NCBI GenBank assembly: GCA_030748435.1
Contig: JASMLZ010000096.1
Coordinates: forward strand, 1 to 46,387
DNA: 46,387 nt
Direction of reading: 5' to 3'
Source: Gammaproteobacteria bacterium
Lineage (GTDB): Bacteria; Pseudomonadota; Gammaproteobacteria; Pseudomonadales; Balneatricaceae
Position 1 is the first letter of the stretch; every line of letters starts with the position of its first letter. A program made the translations under genes and the position numbers. Shown here in pieces: positions 35,602-44,087 of the stretch. A model generated the notes under the pieces. It was not told the DNA's origin and did no database searches. It saw only the letters and a program-made list of their open reading frames with translations.

Positions 35602-36474
35602 TTAATAATCGTATTTGCCAGCGCTGTATAATTTAGCCGCCTGCTCCCAGACTGGGCCAGGCCGACCATCACCAACGGGTTGGCCATCCAACTCAATAAC
35701 CGGGGCAATTTCCTTGCTGGAACTGGAAATCCAGATTTCGTCAGCCTGGCGCACTTCATCCATAGTGACTACTCGCTCTTCTACCGCAATAGAGCCGTCT
35801 TGGCGTAGCACACCCAAGGCGATCAAACGGGTGATGCCGGGTAGGATTTGGTCATCTAGTGGGGGGGTGATGACGGTACCATCTTTAACGATATAGGCAT
35901 TACAGGCCCCGCATTCAGTGAGTTCATTAGCCGCGTTATACAATAATACTTCACCATTCCCCTGAGCATAGCCAGCCTGATAGTGCATCACATTACCCAG
36001 TAGCGAAATGGACTTGATATGACAGCGCTGCCAACGCTTGTCCTGCATACTGGCGACTTTATAACCTTGCACCAGATCACGCTCGGGAATAGGCGCTGGT
36101 GGGATTTCTGTAGGCATGGCAAATACCGTTGGCGCAACATTCTGCGGGTAGGGGTGGTGACGTTTGTTGTCAGCGCCACGAGTAACGTGCAGATAAATAC
36201 CCAACTGTGGTGCCGGGTTACGTTCAATTAGCTCTTCACAAACTTGGCGCCACTCTTTATGGCCCCAATTAAGGCCAATTTCCAGAGCCGCTAAACCATC
36301 AATCATGCGGTCAATATGAGGACCAAAGCCCACCATTTTTCCAGCATAGGAAGGGATGACTTCGTAGATGCCATCACCAAACAGGAAGCCACGATCCAAA
36401 GGTGAGATGCGGGCTTCTTCCAGCGGCATATAAGCGCCGTTCAAGTATGCAATTGTCATGTTAATAGTGCTCAT
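35602..36474 (-). CDS. dat: D-amino acid aminotransferase (fold-type IV PLP enzyme)
   Basis: Dat transfers the amino group between D-alanine and 2-oxoglutarate (giving pyruvate and D-glutamate) and accepts other D-amino acids. The 290-residue protein has the class IV motifs: DRGFLFGDGIYEVI, the PLP lysine Lys154 in CHIKSISLLGNVM, and NELTECGACNAYIV. The start at 36474 overlaps the LysR stop by 14 bp; an ATG at 36459 (MTIAYL) is an alternative. In Pseudomonas-like genomes a dat gene often sits between dacA and ybeD; here dacA and ybeD abut directly and dat belongs to the 5-oxoproline operon. Branched-chain aminotransferase activity is a less likely alternative. Confidence 0.88.
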   Translation of the reverse strand: MSTINMTIAYLNGAYMPLEEARISPLDRGFLFGDGIYEVIPSYAGKMVGFGPHIDRMIDGLAALEIGLNWGHKEWRQVCEELIERNPAPQLGIYLHVTRGADNKRHHPYPQNVAPTVFAMPTEIPPAPIPERDLVQGYKVASMQDKRWQRCHIKSISLLGNVMHYQAGYAQGNGEVLLYNAANELTECGACNAYIVKDGTVITPPLDDQILPGITRLIALGVLRQDGSIAVEERVVTMDEVRQADEIWISSSSKEIAPVIELDGQPVGDGRPGPVWEQAAKLYSAGKYDY

Positions 36475-37378
36475 CTTTAATGGAGGCGGCGCCTCCGGGG
36501 TTAAATGGTGATTGAATCAACTGGCTGGCACTGTCGGCCAGTAGTTGCGGTAGTATACGATCTTCATCCTGACGCCAGCCGCTGCAAAAGTGTAGCAAAG
36601 GTGCTTCCGGATGCACACAGAGTTTTTGTAAGCGCCCAGCGTTGATAGCTGGTTGTACCAAGGGGTCAGTTAACAGGGCAACCCCAGCACCCTGTTCTGC
36701 CATGGCCAGCAAGCCGGCGACAGAATTACTGGTGTGCAGTTTTGGCATATCTGGTTGATCTTTAAACAGTTGTTGCAGGTGTCGTCCCGGCCCCGTATGA
36801 ATGGGGAAACTGAGGATTGGCAGCAAGGCCAAATCATGAATGGAGGTGACAGCATGCTGGGCAGCAAATTCAGGTGTAGCCACCCATGATTGTGGGTAGG
36901 CACATAAGGGCTGGGTGTTAATGGACCCTTGATCACTATAAACCATAAAGGCCAAATCCAGCCGGTGTTCCTGCAGCTCTTTGTAGAGCGCTTGGCTAAG
37001 GTCAATGGTTAGCTCGAACTGGATCATTGGGTGCTGTTCGCGCCACACCTTCAACAGATCAGTAAGCCACAAATGGGCAACAGTATCAGCAATACCAATG
37101 CGGAATATACCTTCTTCTGGTGCCTTGTTGTTGAGTTGTGATTTCATCTCATTAGTGATGGCCACCAGACGTTCGGCGTAAGGTAACAACTGCATACCAC
37201 GGGTGGTCAACTGGGTGCCACTTTGGTCACGCTTAAACAACCTGACACCCAATTCTTCTTCCAAGGTAGCAATGCGTGCCGAAATAGCTGGCTGTGAGGT
37301 ATGCAACTGGGTAGCGGCGGCATGGAAGCTGCCCAGTGTAGCTACTTTAATAAAGCTGTTAAGGTTGCGGATACGCAT
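36461..37378 (-). CDS. LysR-family transcriptional regulator
   Basis: The 305-residue protein has the LysR N-terminal winged helix (RIRNLNSFIKVATLGSFHAA, then QPAISARIATLEEELGVRLF) and a C-terminal effector-binding domain. LysR regulators bind a small metabolite and usually activate the linked genes. Unusually it is not divergent but lies inside the operon, 19 bp after the DUF4392 gene and overlapping dat, so it would be coexpressed with its likely targets. The ligand may be D-glutamate or 5-oxoproline (inferred). Confidence 0.93.
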   Translation of the reverse strand: MRIRNLNSFIKVATLGSFHAAATQLHTSQPAISARIATLEEELGVRLFKRDQSGTQLTTRGMQLLPYAERLVAITNEMKSQLNNKAPEEGIFRIGIADTVAHLWLTDLLKVWREQHPMIQFELTIDLSQALYKELQEHRLDLAFMVYSDQGSINTQPLCAYPQSWVATPEFAAQHAVTSIHDLALLPILSFPIHTGPGRHLQQLFKDQPDMPKLHTSNSVAGLLAMAEQGAGVALLTDPLVQPAINAGRLQKLCVHPEAPLLHFCSGWRQDEDRILPQLLADSASQLIQSPFNPGGAASIKDEHY

Positions 37379-37397
37379 GTTTGCACTCCGTTTCAGT

Positions 37398-38243
37398 TTA
37401 GTCAGTGAAGCCGATAGCTTGGCGAATCTCGGCTATCACCGCCATACCTTCTGTTGGTGTCAGGCCATCTTCGGTCAGTTCATTGATGCGGGTTACACCA
37501 TCAACACTGCCCCGTTTCGATAGATAGTCCAGAATAGCCACAGGGTCAATACGAGCTAACAGATCTTCATTATGCCATAGGCTTAAAAAGGCGATAAGGC
37601 CATATGCGCCCCAGTTCGACACATCTGCTACCAATAGCTCATCACAACTGGTGACAGCGGGTACGATATTCAGGTCCTGCAGTGCCGTGCTTACCTTCCC
37701 CATACCTATTTCATTACCCCCGTCACCAATGGCCACAGTTGGGCATTGGGCTTGCTTTATAAAGGTATCAAAGCAGGCTGTGCGGGCGCTGATACTTTCA
37801 CCGCGCATATTGTAATAGCCACCGTCAGCGGCCTGACCCGGGCGCTCGATAGCCACTATGGCGTCGGGTGCATAGTGAGCTAATGCCTGCTCGGCCTCGG
37901 CTTCACGTTGATTGTGCTGCCCCACCTTGATCTCATGGGTACGATATTTGCCGCTAATTGCATCAACGATGGGCTGGCCACAGACAATAACCGGCTTGGC
38001 ACCCAGATATGCCAGTGTCTCATACAGTGCAATAGCACCCACCGGGCCATCCGTTTCAAAGGTGTCAACCACAGGAAAGCCGGTACCAATAAGAATATAT
38101 CCAGTCTTGTCTCTAAGCAACTCGGCCGCGCGCAGGCAATAGCCGGGTTCAAGTGCTGGCTGCACCTGTTGCATACCGCGTAAGTTGCGTGCCACGAGAA
38201 TATCTTCGATATGTTGGCTCAGTTGTAGTAAATCGGATGTCAT
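37398..38243 (-). CDS. DUF4392 protein, D-glutamate cyclase-like
   Basis: The 281-residue protein shows features of DUF4392: TGYILIGTGFPVVDTFETDGP, AIERPGQAADGGYYNMRG, AIGDGGNEIGMG and SNWGAYGL. In animals this domain is the C-terminal part of DGLUCY, which converts D-glutamate to 5-oxo-D-proline. Two starts are possible: 38243 (chosen; GATGAG lies 7 bases upstream) and 38255 in frame, which would overlap pxpC by 8 bp. It follows pxpC directly, so its proposed product would feed the 5-oxoprolinase. The identification rests on motif memory, with no database search. Confidence 0.82.
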   Translation of the reverse strand: MTSDLLQLSQHIEDILVARNLRGMQQVQPALEPGYCLRAAELLRDKTGYILIGTGFPVVDTFETDGPVGAIALYETLAYLGAKPVIVCGQPIVDAISGKYRTHEIKVGQHNQREAEAEQALAHYAPDAIVAIERPGQAADGGYYNMRGESISARTACFDTFIKQAQCPTVAIGDGGNEIGMGKVSTALQDLNIVPAVTSCDELLVADVSNWGAYGLIAFLSLWHNEDLLARIDPVAILDYLSKRGSVDGVTRINELTEDGLTPTEGMAVIAEIRQAIGFTD

Positions 38244-38247
38244 AAGC

Positions 38248-39189
38248 TTACTCATCAATAGCATGTAACGGTGTGTTGTGAAAACGATAAGCGGCCAAAG
38301 CATTTAAGTTGTGGGCGTCATGTATATCCACGGGGGTAAAGGTCACCGTATCACCGGGCCGAAGTTGTGCCAAACGGGCTGTATCCTGGCCCATGACCGA
38401 ACCTATTTTAGGGTAGCCTCCAATCGTCTGGCGGTCATTAAGCAACACGATAGGCTGTCCGTCAGCCGGAATTTGGATAGCACCATGGCAAATACCCTCA
38501 GATAACATCTGCTGGGTGCCGCAGGCCACATTGGCACCTTCCAGACGCATACCCATGCGATCAGCGCGATCAGTCATGGTGTAGGTGCTGGTAAAGAAGC
38601 GTCGTTGGGTTGATGGGTTAAATAAAGCTTGTTGATAACCCAATACCACATGCAGATCGGCATGGCTGCCATACTGGGGCTGGTGATCTTGTTCTAGTGT
38701 ATAGCGTTGTAGGGATGGGGTTGCGTTACAGGCCAACAGATCATTATCAGTTAATTTGGCGCCATTACTCAGGCCGCCAATTTTTTCCCGCACCACGGTA
38801 CTACGGCTGCCAAAACTGTGTGGGGTTTGCCAGCCACCGGCGACAGCGACGTAAGCACGCGTACCCTGTTGGGCAAAGCCAAGGCTTATTTTGCTGCCCG
38901 CGGTTACCCTGTGACTGGTCCATAGTGGCTGTGCTACACCGTCGATTTGCAAGGGCATATCGGCGCCGGTAATGGCAATATAGGTGTCCACTTGGGCCTG
39001 TAATTGCAGACCGCCAAAACTCACTTCTATGGCACAGGCATTGGCATCATTACCCAACAGGCGATTAGCCCAGGCAAAGGCTTGCTGATCCAGAGGGCCA
39101 CCATTGGTAAGGCCAATATGGTGGGCACCAAAGCGGCCTGCATCTTGCAGCAAGCTTAACAGGCCGGGCTGGGCTACGAGCATACTCAT
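38248..39189 (-). CDS. pxpC: 5-oxoprolinase subunit C (KipA / biotin-dependent carboxyltransferase family)
   Basis: PxpC is one of three subunits of the prokaryotic ATP-dependent 5-oxoprolinase, which opens 5-oxoproline to glutamate. The 313-residue protein has LLSLLQDAGRFGAHHIGL, GPLDQQAFAWANRLLGN, AITGADMPL, RAYVAVAGG and SDRADRMGMRL-like sequence (TDRADRMGMRLEG), all typical of KipA/PxpC. Its ATG overlaps the pxpB stop (ATGA). Without the neighbouring pxpA and pxpB an allophanate or urea carboxylase-related role would be possible, but all three subunits are present. Confidence 0.95.
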   Translation of the reverse strand: MSMLVAQPGLLSLLQDAGRFGAHHIGLTNGGPLDQQAFAWANRLLGNDANACAIEVSFGGLQLQAQVDTYIAITGADMPLQIDGVAQPLWTSHRVTAGSKISLGFAQQGTRAYVAVAGGWQTPHSFGSRSTVVREKIGGLSNGAKLTDNDLLACNATPSLQRYTLEQDHQPQYGSHADLHVVLGYQQALFNPSTQRRFFTSTYTMTDRADRMGMRLEGANVACGTQQMLSEGICHGAIQIPADGQPIVLLNDRQTIGGYPKIGSVMGQDTARLAQLRPGDTVTFTPVDIHDAHNLNALAAYRFHNTPLHAIDE

Positions 39190-39887
39190 GCGATCGGTTC
39201 CAGTAACAGTTGTTCATCGCCACCCTGCTGTAAAAACTCGGCGCGGGTGATGGGTTCAAACTTGATCTGGTCCCCGACACTGACCGGCATAGGTGGATCC
39301 TGATCTGGATTAAACATAGGCGTAGGGCACAAGCCTATTAAATTCCAGCCGCCCGGAGACTGGCTTGGGTAAACGGCTGTTTGGCGGTCGGCGATAGCCA
39401 CCGCACCTTTCGGTACTTTCAAGCGGGGCGTGGCAATACGTGGTGCGGCTAGGCGCTGATCGACTTCGCCTAAATAAGCAAAGCCCGGGGCAAAGCCAAT
39501 GGCATAAACCTGATAAGCCATACTGTGATGCAGGGCAATAGTATCAGCCACAGTCAAGTTGGCAGCCTGGGCCAATAAAGGTAAGTCAGGGCCAGATTCC
39601 TGACTATAGTACACGGGTAGATAAATTAGCTTGCCAGTGCTGGTAGCTTCGTCCTGCACTTGCGTCAGAGCTTGAGCGATAAGCCCCTTTACTTCGTAGT
39701 GGTCGGTTAAGTGGGCTTGATAAATAACCAGCAAAGAGGCATAGGAAGGCACCATATCGACCAACAAAGGCCCCATGGATTGGCGCAGGCAGGCTGCACA
39801 GGCACTAATTTGTGCCGAGGTATGGGCAGCAATATGATCATTAAAATAAATGATAAAGCTGTTTTCGCTGGCGACTTCTATGCGCAT
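39186..39887 (-). CDS. pxpB: 5-oxoprolinase subunit B (KipI family)
   Basis: The 233-residue protein has the KipI/allophanate-hydrolase-subunit-1 pattern: VPSYASLLVIYQ, YAIGFAPGFAYLGEVD, PRLKVPKGAVAIADRQTAVYP and SPGGWNLIG. With PxpA and PxpC it forms 5-oxoprolinase. The ATG at 39887 gives the conserved start of the family and lies 4 bp after pxpA; a longer frame to 40022 would run far into pxpA and was rejected. Confidence 0.95.
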   Translation of the reverse strand: MRIEVASENSFIIYFNDHIAAHTSAQISACAACLRQSMGPLLVDMVPSYASLLVIYQAHLTDHYEVKGLIAQALTQVQDEATSTGKLIYLPVYYSQESGPDLPLLAQAANLTVADTIALHHSMAYQVYAIGFAPGFAYLGEVDQRLAAPRIATPRLKVPKGAVAIADRQTAVYPSQSPGGWNLIGLCPTPMFNPDQDPPMPVSVGDQIKFEPITRAEFLQQGGDEQLLLEPIA

Positions 39888-39891
39888 CCTG

Positions 39892-40626
39892 CTAGTTGGC
39901 ATGATCAAGCAGCGCCCGGATTTCGTGAATAGCGGCAATACCGGCATCGTTGTCACCGTGTACACACAGGCTGTCCACTTGTAAGTTGAGGACTTTGCCA
40001 TGGGCACTGGTGATGGTGCCATGGGTTATCAATTGCTGAACTTGGGCCAACATCTGGTCATGCTCGTGCACAGCCCCTGGCTTAGTGCGCGCCATAAGAC
40101 GGCCATCATCTTCATAGGCGCGATCAGCGAAGGCTTCAAAATATAGCTTCAGCCCCAAAGCATCTGCTGCCGCTTGATGTTCGGGCCAGGCTGCTGTGGC
40201 TTGCAGCATCAGGCGAACAGGCCGGTGATAAGTAGCGACAGCCTGCATTACACTGGCACGTATGTCTCCATTGGCCATCATATCGTTATATAGAGCGCCA
40301 TGAGGTTTGACGTAGGCCAATTGCAGGCCTTGTGCTTGCGCCATACCGTCAAGGGCGGCCACCTGATAATGCAGCAAGGCTTGCAGTTCCGCGTCTGTGC
40401 AGTTGATGGAACGGCGACCAAAGCCTACCAAGTCCGGGTAGGCAGGATGGGCACCAACCATCACCCCATGCTGCTTGGCCAGAGTCAGAGTCTTGGCCAT
40501 CACCAGTGGGTCGCCCGCATGAAAACCACAAGCTATATTGGCTTGGTCAATATGGGCCATAGCGGCGGCATCTTGACCCATAGTCCATGAGCCGTAGCTT
40601 TCACCGAGATCGCAGTTTAATAACAT
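39892..40626 (-). CDS. pxpA: 5-oxoprolinase subunit A (LamB/YcsF family)
   Basis: The 244-residue protein starts with LLNCDLGESYGSW and has NIACGFHAGDP, GAHPAYPDLVGFGRR, YVKPHGALYN, FADRAYEDDGRL, and the C-terminal SLCVHGDNDAGI, which are characteristic of LamB/YcsF/PxpA. It is the first 5-oxoprolinase gene, 11 bp after the DUF1445 gene. Length is close to the family norm (about 245-255). Confidence 0.96.
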   Translation of the reverse strand: MLLNCDLGESYGSWTMGQDAAAMAHIDQANIACGFHAGDPLVMAKTLTLAKQHGVMVGAHPAYPDLVGFGRRSINCTDAELQALLHYQVAALDGMAQAQGLQLAYVKPHGALYNDMMANGDIRASVMQAVATYHRPVRLMLQATAAWPEHQAAADALGLKLYFEAFADRAYEDDGRLMARTKPGAVHEHDQMLAQVQQLITHGTITSAHGKVLNLQVDSLCVHGDNDAGIAAIHEIRALLDHAN

Positions 40627-40637
40627 AAGTCAATTCC

Positions 40638-41426
40638 TTACATAATAGCCAGACTGCTATTTAACTTATCTGTAACCAGCATACAGCCGGGTGCATGGGT
40701 GATGCATAAGGGTGGCCTGGCTTGCTCAACAGCCACTTGCGGGGTGACTCCACAGGCCCAAAATACGGGTACTTCTTCGTCTTTGATAGTCACCGCATCA
40801 CCAAAATCAGGGCTGGCAAGGTCGCTAATACCGATTTGCTCAGGGTCACCAAAATGTACAGGTGCTCCGTGTACTGATGGAAAGCGGCTACAGATCTGGA
40901 TAGCGCGAATAGCAGCGGCAGGCTTAAATGGTCGCATACTCACCACCATATTGCCCTGAAATGGCCCGGCTTCCTGACAAGGGATATTGGTGCGGTACAT
41001 GGGGACATTCACCCCTTGGCTGATATTACGTACCTCTAAACCATCAGCCAGCAGTGGCTCTTCAAAAGAGAAGGAACAACCCAGCACAAAGGCCACCAGA
41101 TCATCACGCCAATGGGTTTTAATATCGGTAACCTGATCGATAGCCACACCTTGCTCAAAGACACGATATTGTGGAATATCTGTACGAATATCAAGATCTG
41201 CGCCCAAGCTGGAGAGGGCATAATCACCGGGTACTCTGGACATGCCAACAATAGGGCAGGGTTTAGGGTTGAGCTGGCAGAATTTGAGAAAGTCGTTAGC
41301 CCAGTCGGCAGGTAAAATGCACAGGTTGCCTTGTACAAAACCGGGGCAGAGGCCAGAAGTATTGGTGGTCATGTCACCACGGCGAATAGTGTGGCGTAAA
41401 TCGACAGGTGTTTGCGTATGGCTCAT
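40638..41426 (-). CDS. DUF1445 putative hydro-lyase (YcsI-like; N-terminal family of D-glutamate cyclase)
   Basis: The 262-residue protein follows the DUF1445/YcsI family end to end: [58 protein letters not shown], and the C-terminal FWACGVTPQ and [10 protein letters not shown]. The bacterial family is annotated only as a putative hydro-lyase. In animal DGLUCY a DUF1445 region precedes the DUF4392 region. It is the first gene of the operon; a perfect 10-bp hairpin lies in its leader (41469-41494). Its activity is unproven; a role in D-glutamate or 5-oxoproline conversion is inferred from the neighbours. Confidence 0.85.
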   Translation of the reverse strand: MSHTQTPVDLRHTIRRGDMTTNTSGLCPGFVQGNLCILPADWANDFLKFCQLNPKPCPIVGMSRVPGDYALSSLGADLDIRTDIPQYRVFEQGVAIDQVTDIKTHWRDDLVAFVLGCSFSFEEPLLADGLEVRNISQGVNVPMYRTNIPCQEAGPFQGNMVVSMRPFKPAAAIRAIQICSRFPSVHGAPVHFGDPEQIGISDLASPDFGDAVTIKDEEVPVFWACGVTPQVAVEQARPPLCITHAPGCMLVTDKLNSSLAIM

Positions 41427-41468
41427 AGTCAGTTTCTATCTTTCTCTACCTTGCTGTTGCAGGTTGGG

Positions 41469-41494
41469 CAAGGTTCTGTAGAAGCAGAACCTTG
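41469..41494. promoter_or_regulatory. Perfect 10-bp hairpin in the leader of the DUF1445-pxpABC operon
   Basis: CAAGGTTCTG (41469-41478) and CAGAACCTTG (41485-41494) flank a 6-base loop with no mismatch. It ends 43 bp before the DUF1445 start codon. There is no T-run after it on either strand, so it is more likely an operator or an mRNA structure than a terminator. Confidence 0.6.
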
Positions 41495-41629
41495 TTCAGC
41501 GCAAGATACATAATTGGTGGCGTTTGCTGCGCCACATTTAGTGCCGGTTATATGGCAAGTACAGTGTCTGGGATTGGTGGCTATTCTGCCTCCCAAAACA
41601 GAGGCTGTCTAATCAATTGTTATATGAAT

Positions 41630-41659
41630 AACTGATAACAATAACATATCAACTGATAA
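41630..41659. promoter_or_regulatory. Two AACTGATAA direct repeats spaced 21 bp
   Basis: AACTGATAA occurs at 41630-41638 and again at 41651-41659, exactly 21 bp apart (two helical turns), so two protein subunits could bind the same DNA face. It is a candidate site for the operon's LysR protein or another regulator. The region is AT-rich, so chance cannot be excluded. Confidence 0.35.
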
Positions 41660-41953
41660 ATGCCAGCATGTGTATAACTGCCAAAGCGGCTACAAAAGTC
41701 GTAAATATCACATAATTGATTGAAAAATTTTGTCTTAGGAACTTTCCTGTAAACTTGATAATCAAACTCAAACAGCGGCTTTTTGGCTACTTTTTCAGCA
41801 GATTTGCAGGGTCCAGTTTATAATGACTGTATAAGTACTTTAGTAAGCTGGCCTTTACCGCCATAATGGCATACGACAAACTATAAAATTGTGCGCTGGT
41901 GACGGCAATAATGTTACCTTGGTTGCTCAACAACAGGATGGTTGGAGTGATAA

Positions 41954-42958
41954 ATGATGTGGACTAAAAAAATTTGCCCACCGGTCTTATTAGCAGGTTG
42001 GTTATCAGTCTGCTTGTCTATTGGTCAGGCGCAGGCAGGGTTTGCCCACCGGCCAGAGGTGAAAGCCTGGTTAGCCACTCAGGATGAATTGGGCTTTAGT
42101 CAGCAACAGGTGGTGGCCATGTTACAGGCGGCACAACGCCAGCCCAGAGTACTGCCCACCCTTGCCAAGGCGCCAGAGCGCACCTGGGTATGGTCTGATT
42201 ACCGCCAGCGCCTGTTATCTGCACAGCGTATCAAAGCAGGCCGCAAGTTTATGCGCAAACATGCTGAACTGTTAAGCAAAATTGAGGCGCATTATGGTGT
42301 GCCAGCTGAATATATAGCGGCTATAGCTGGTGTGGAAACCAATTATGGCAGGACCATGGGGCGTTACCCCACTCTGGGTACCTTGGCCACATTGGCGTTT
42401 GAACATCCCCGCAGGCAAACTTTTTTTCGTAAAGAATTGGCTCAGTTCTTGCGCCTAAGCTATCAGCACCAATTGGATCCTTTAGCCATTAAGGGTTCAC
42501 CGGCCGGGGCTATAGGCATGGGGCAATTTATGCCATCCAGCTATCAAGCCTATGCGGTAGATGGCGATGGTGATGGGCAGGTAGACTTGTTGACTAATAC
42601 CACTGATAGTCTGACCAGTATAGCCAATTATTTGCGCCGTCATGGCTGGCAAGCAGGTGTGCCGATTATGCTGCCGGTAACGATTAGTGCACAAAGCCTG
42701 CCGGAGATCAGTAAAAAACCTGGCCGAGGGGGTGTTGACCTGCATACATGGCACCATCTTGGTGTGCGCTGGCATGGTCAGCCAGTGCCTCAGTCGTCAA
42801 TGGATGATATTAAATACCGTTTGTATGCTTTTACTACCCATGCCGATCCGGAATATCTATTGGCAACGGGTAACTTTTATGTCATAACCCGATATAATCA
42901 TTCCCTTTGGTATGCGCGTTTAGTAGCTGAGTTAGCGCAGTCTTTAGGGCAACAATAA
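41954..42958 (+). CDS. sltB1: Soluble lytic murein transglycosylase (SltB1/MltB family)
   Basis: The enzyme cleaves glycan strands to 1,6-anhydromuramyl products. The 334-residue protein has an N-terminal signal peptide ending at about AQA-GF (residue 28) and no lipobox, unlike lipoprotein MltB of E. coli; this matches Pseudomonas SltB1. The catalytic Glu128 lies in AGVETNYGR, followed by GSPAGAIGMGQFMPSSYQ and an EF-hand-like DGDGDGQVDL (calcium-binding in the family). GGAG precedes the ATG; a second ATG follows immediately. It heads sltB-rlpA-dacA. Confidence 0.92.
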   Translation: MMWTKKICPPVLLAGWLSVCLSIGQAQAGFAHRPEVKAWLATQDELGFSQQQVVAMLQAAQRQPRVLPTLAKAPERTWVWSDYRQRLLSAQRIKAGRKFMRKHAELLSKIEAHYGVPAEYIAAIAGVETNYGRTMGRYPTLGTLATLAFEHPRRQTFFRKELAQFLRLSYQHQLDPLAIKGSPAGAIGMGQFMPSSYQAYAVDGDGDGQVDLLTNTTDSLTSIANYLRRHGWQAGVPIMLPVTISAQSLPEISKKPGRGGVDLHTWHHLGVRWHGQPVPQSSMDDIKYRLYAFTTHADPEYLLATGNFYVITRYNHSLWYARLVAELAQSLGQQ

Positions 42959-42976
42959 ATAGATGTGGAATGCACA

Positions 42977-43933
42977 GTGCAGAGTAAAACAATCAACCTA
43001 AGTGGCAAGTTTGTGGTGCTGGTAGTGCTGGCCAGTTGGCTGGCTGCTTGCAGTTCTGGCCCAGCCTTGACACCGTCTGGTAATAAAAAAAGTGCCGGTA
43101 CCCGCTACAGCATTAAGCAGGATCACGGGCCTGCTCAGCATATGGATATGTCGGCGGCGGCTGATGCTGTGCCAAGAGTTGAGCCACATAGCCGGGGCGG
43201 CAATAAATCGACCTACGAAGTGTGGGGTAAAAAATATAATGTGATGTCATCCAGTAAAGGCTTTACCCAACGCGGTTTGGCATCCTGGTATGGCCAAAAA
43301 TTTCATGGACACCTGACCTCTAATGGTGAAACCTACGATATGTATGCCATGAGCGCTGCCCATAAAAACCTGCCGTTACCAACTTATGCCCGAGTAACCA
43401 ATCTGGAAAATGGCAAGTTGGTGATCGTCAGAGTCAATGACCGGGGGCCCTTTCACGGTGATAGAGTCATTGATTTGTCCTATGCGGCAGCCAGTAAGCT
43501 GGGTTACCACAAAAAGGGTGTGGCGCGTGTATTGATAGAAGCTATTGATGCCAGTACCTGGACTATGGCTGGTGAACAGGCCTTGCGCCGTCAGCGGCAA
43601 CAGGGTGTGGCGCAGACGCTTGTAGCCGCCAGTACGCAGCCCAAGGCAACTCCTGAGGTAAAGCCTGCCAGCAGCAAGATGACTCAACAGAGTCGGCGTT
43701 TGCCGGGTTTTTATGTTCAGATTGCTGCCTTGTCAAAGGCCACTGCTGCCATCGATCTTGGTGAGCAATTAAAAGGCCAGTTGCGGCGTGCGGATGTACT
43801 GGTAGAGCAAGCCACTGGTGGCCAACTTTACCGAGTGATTATTGGTCCTATAGGGGATCGCAAAAGTGCGGAGATATTGGCTCAAACAGTAGGCGATTTT
43901 GGCTTTGCCAATCCCTTACTGTTATTACCCTGA
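42977..43933 (+). CDS. rlpA: Septal ring lytic transglycosylase / lipoprotein RlpA
   Basis: RlpA degrades peptidoglycan strands lacking stem peptides in Pseudomonas and is anchored to the outer membrane. The 318-residue protein has a lipobox LAAC (Cys25), the double-psi beta-barrel (GLASWYGQKFHG, RVNDRGPFHGDRVIDLSYAA), and a C-terminal SPOR domain (FYVQIAALS to FANPLLLL). The start was set at the GTG 42977, with GTGGA 7 bases upstream; a GTG at 42965 is in frame but has no Shine-Dalgarno. A degenerate palindromic element begins at its stop codon. Confidence 0.94.
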   Translation: MQSKTINLSGKFVVLVVLASWLAACSSGPALTPSGNKKSAGTRYSIKQDHGPAQHMDMSAAADAVPRVEPHSRGGNKSTYEVWGKKYNVMSSSKGFTQRGLASWYGQKFHGHLTSNGETYDMYAMSAAHKNLPLPTYARVTNLENGKLVIVRVNDRGPFHGDRVIDLSYAAASKLGYHKKGVARVLIEAIDASTWTMAGEQALRRQRQQGVAQTLVAASTQPKATPEVKPASSKMTQQSRRLPGFYVQIAALSKATAAIDLGEQLKGQLRRADVLVEQATGGQLYRVIIGPIGDRKSAEILAQTVGDFGFANPLLLLP

Positions 43934-44063
43934 GCGCCTTTTACAAGCGGCTTCTATAGACGGCATAAACGCGGGTCAGGTGAACGTTTATGCATGGTAA
44001 ATGAGCCCTGGCGCAGGTTGTTAATGCCAGCATTGGGCAAAATAACTATCGGGCGCAGCTTTC
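43932..44063 (-). mobile_element. Degenerate member of the 140-bp palindromic element family, copy C
   Basis: In the orientation of copy D, positions 43986-44051 align without gaps to the right half of copy D at 49 of 66 positions, including an exact CAAAATAACTATCG (44038-44051). The left part also aligns, with small gaps (GAGCGCCTTTTACAAGC against GAGGGCTTTGCACGAGCC). It includes the perfect inverted repeat GCATAAACG (43963-43971) / CGTTTATGC (43985-43993). It starts inside the rlpA stop codon and fills most of the rlpA-dacA gap. Confidence 0.65.
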
Positions 44064-44087
44064 AGCCTGATTGAACGCTTATGGTTG

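Larger units (their letters stand above)
41427..41953. other. Divergent control region between the DUF1445 operon and sltB
   Basis: This 527-bp region holds the promoters of the 5-oxoproline operon (minus) and of sltB (plus). It contains the leader hairpin at 41469-41494, two AACTGATAA repeats (41630-41659), and TATAAT at 41819-41824 as a candidate -10 for sltB with no good -35. The half next to sltB is AT-rich. No small gene was recognised. Confidence 0.5.

Noticed and set aside
43963-43993. GCATAAACG/CGTTTATGC hairpin as a dedicated rlpA terminator
   Set aside because: It has no T-run and is better explained as part of the degenerate palindromic element copy C.
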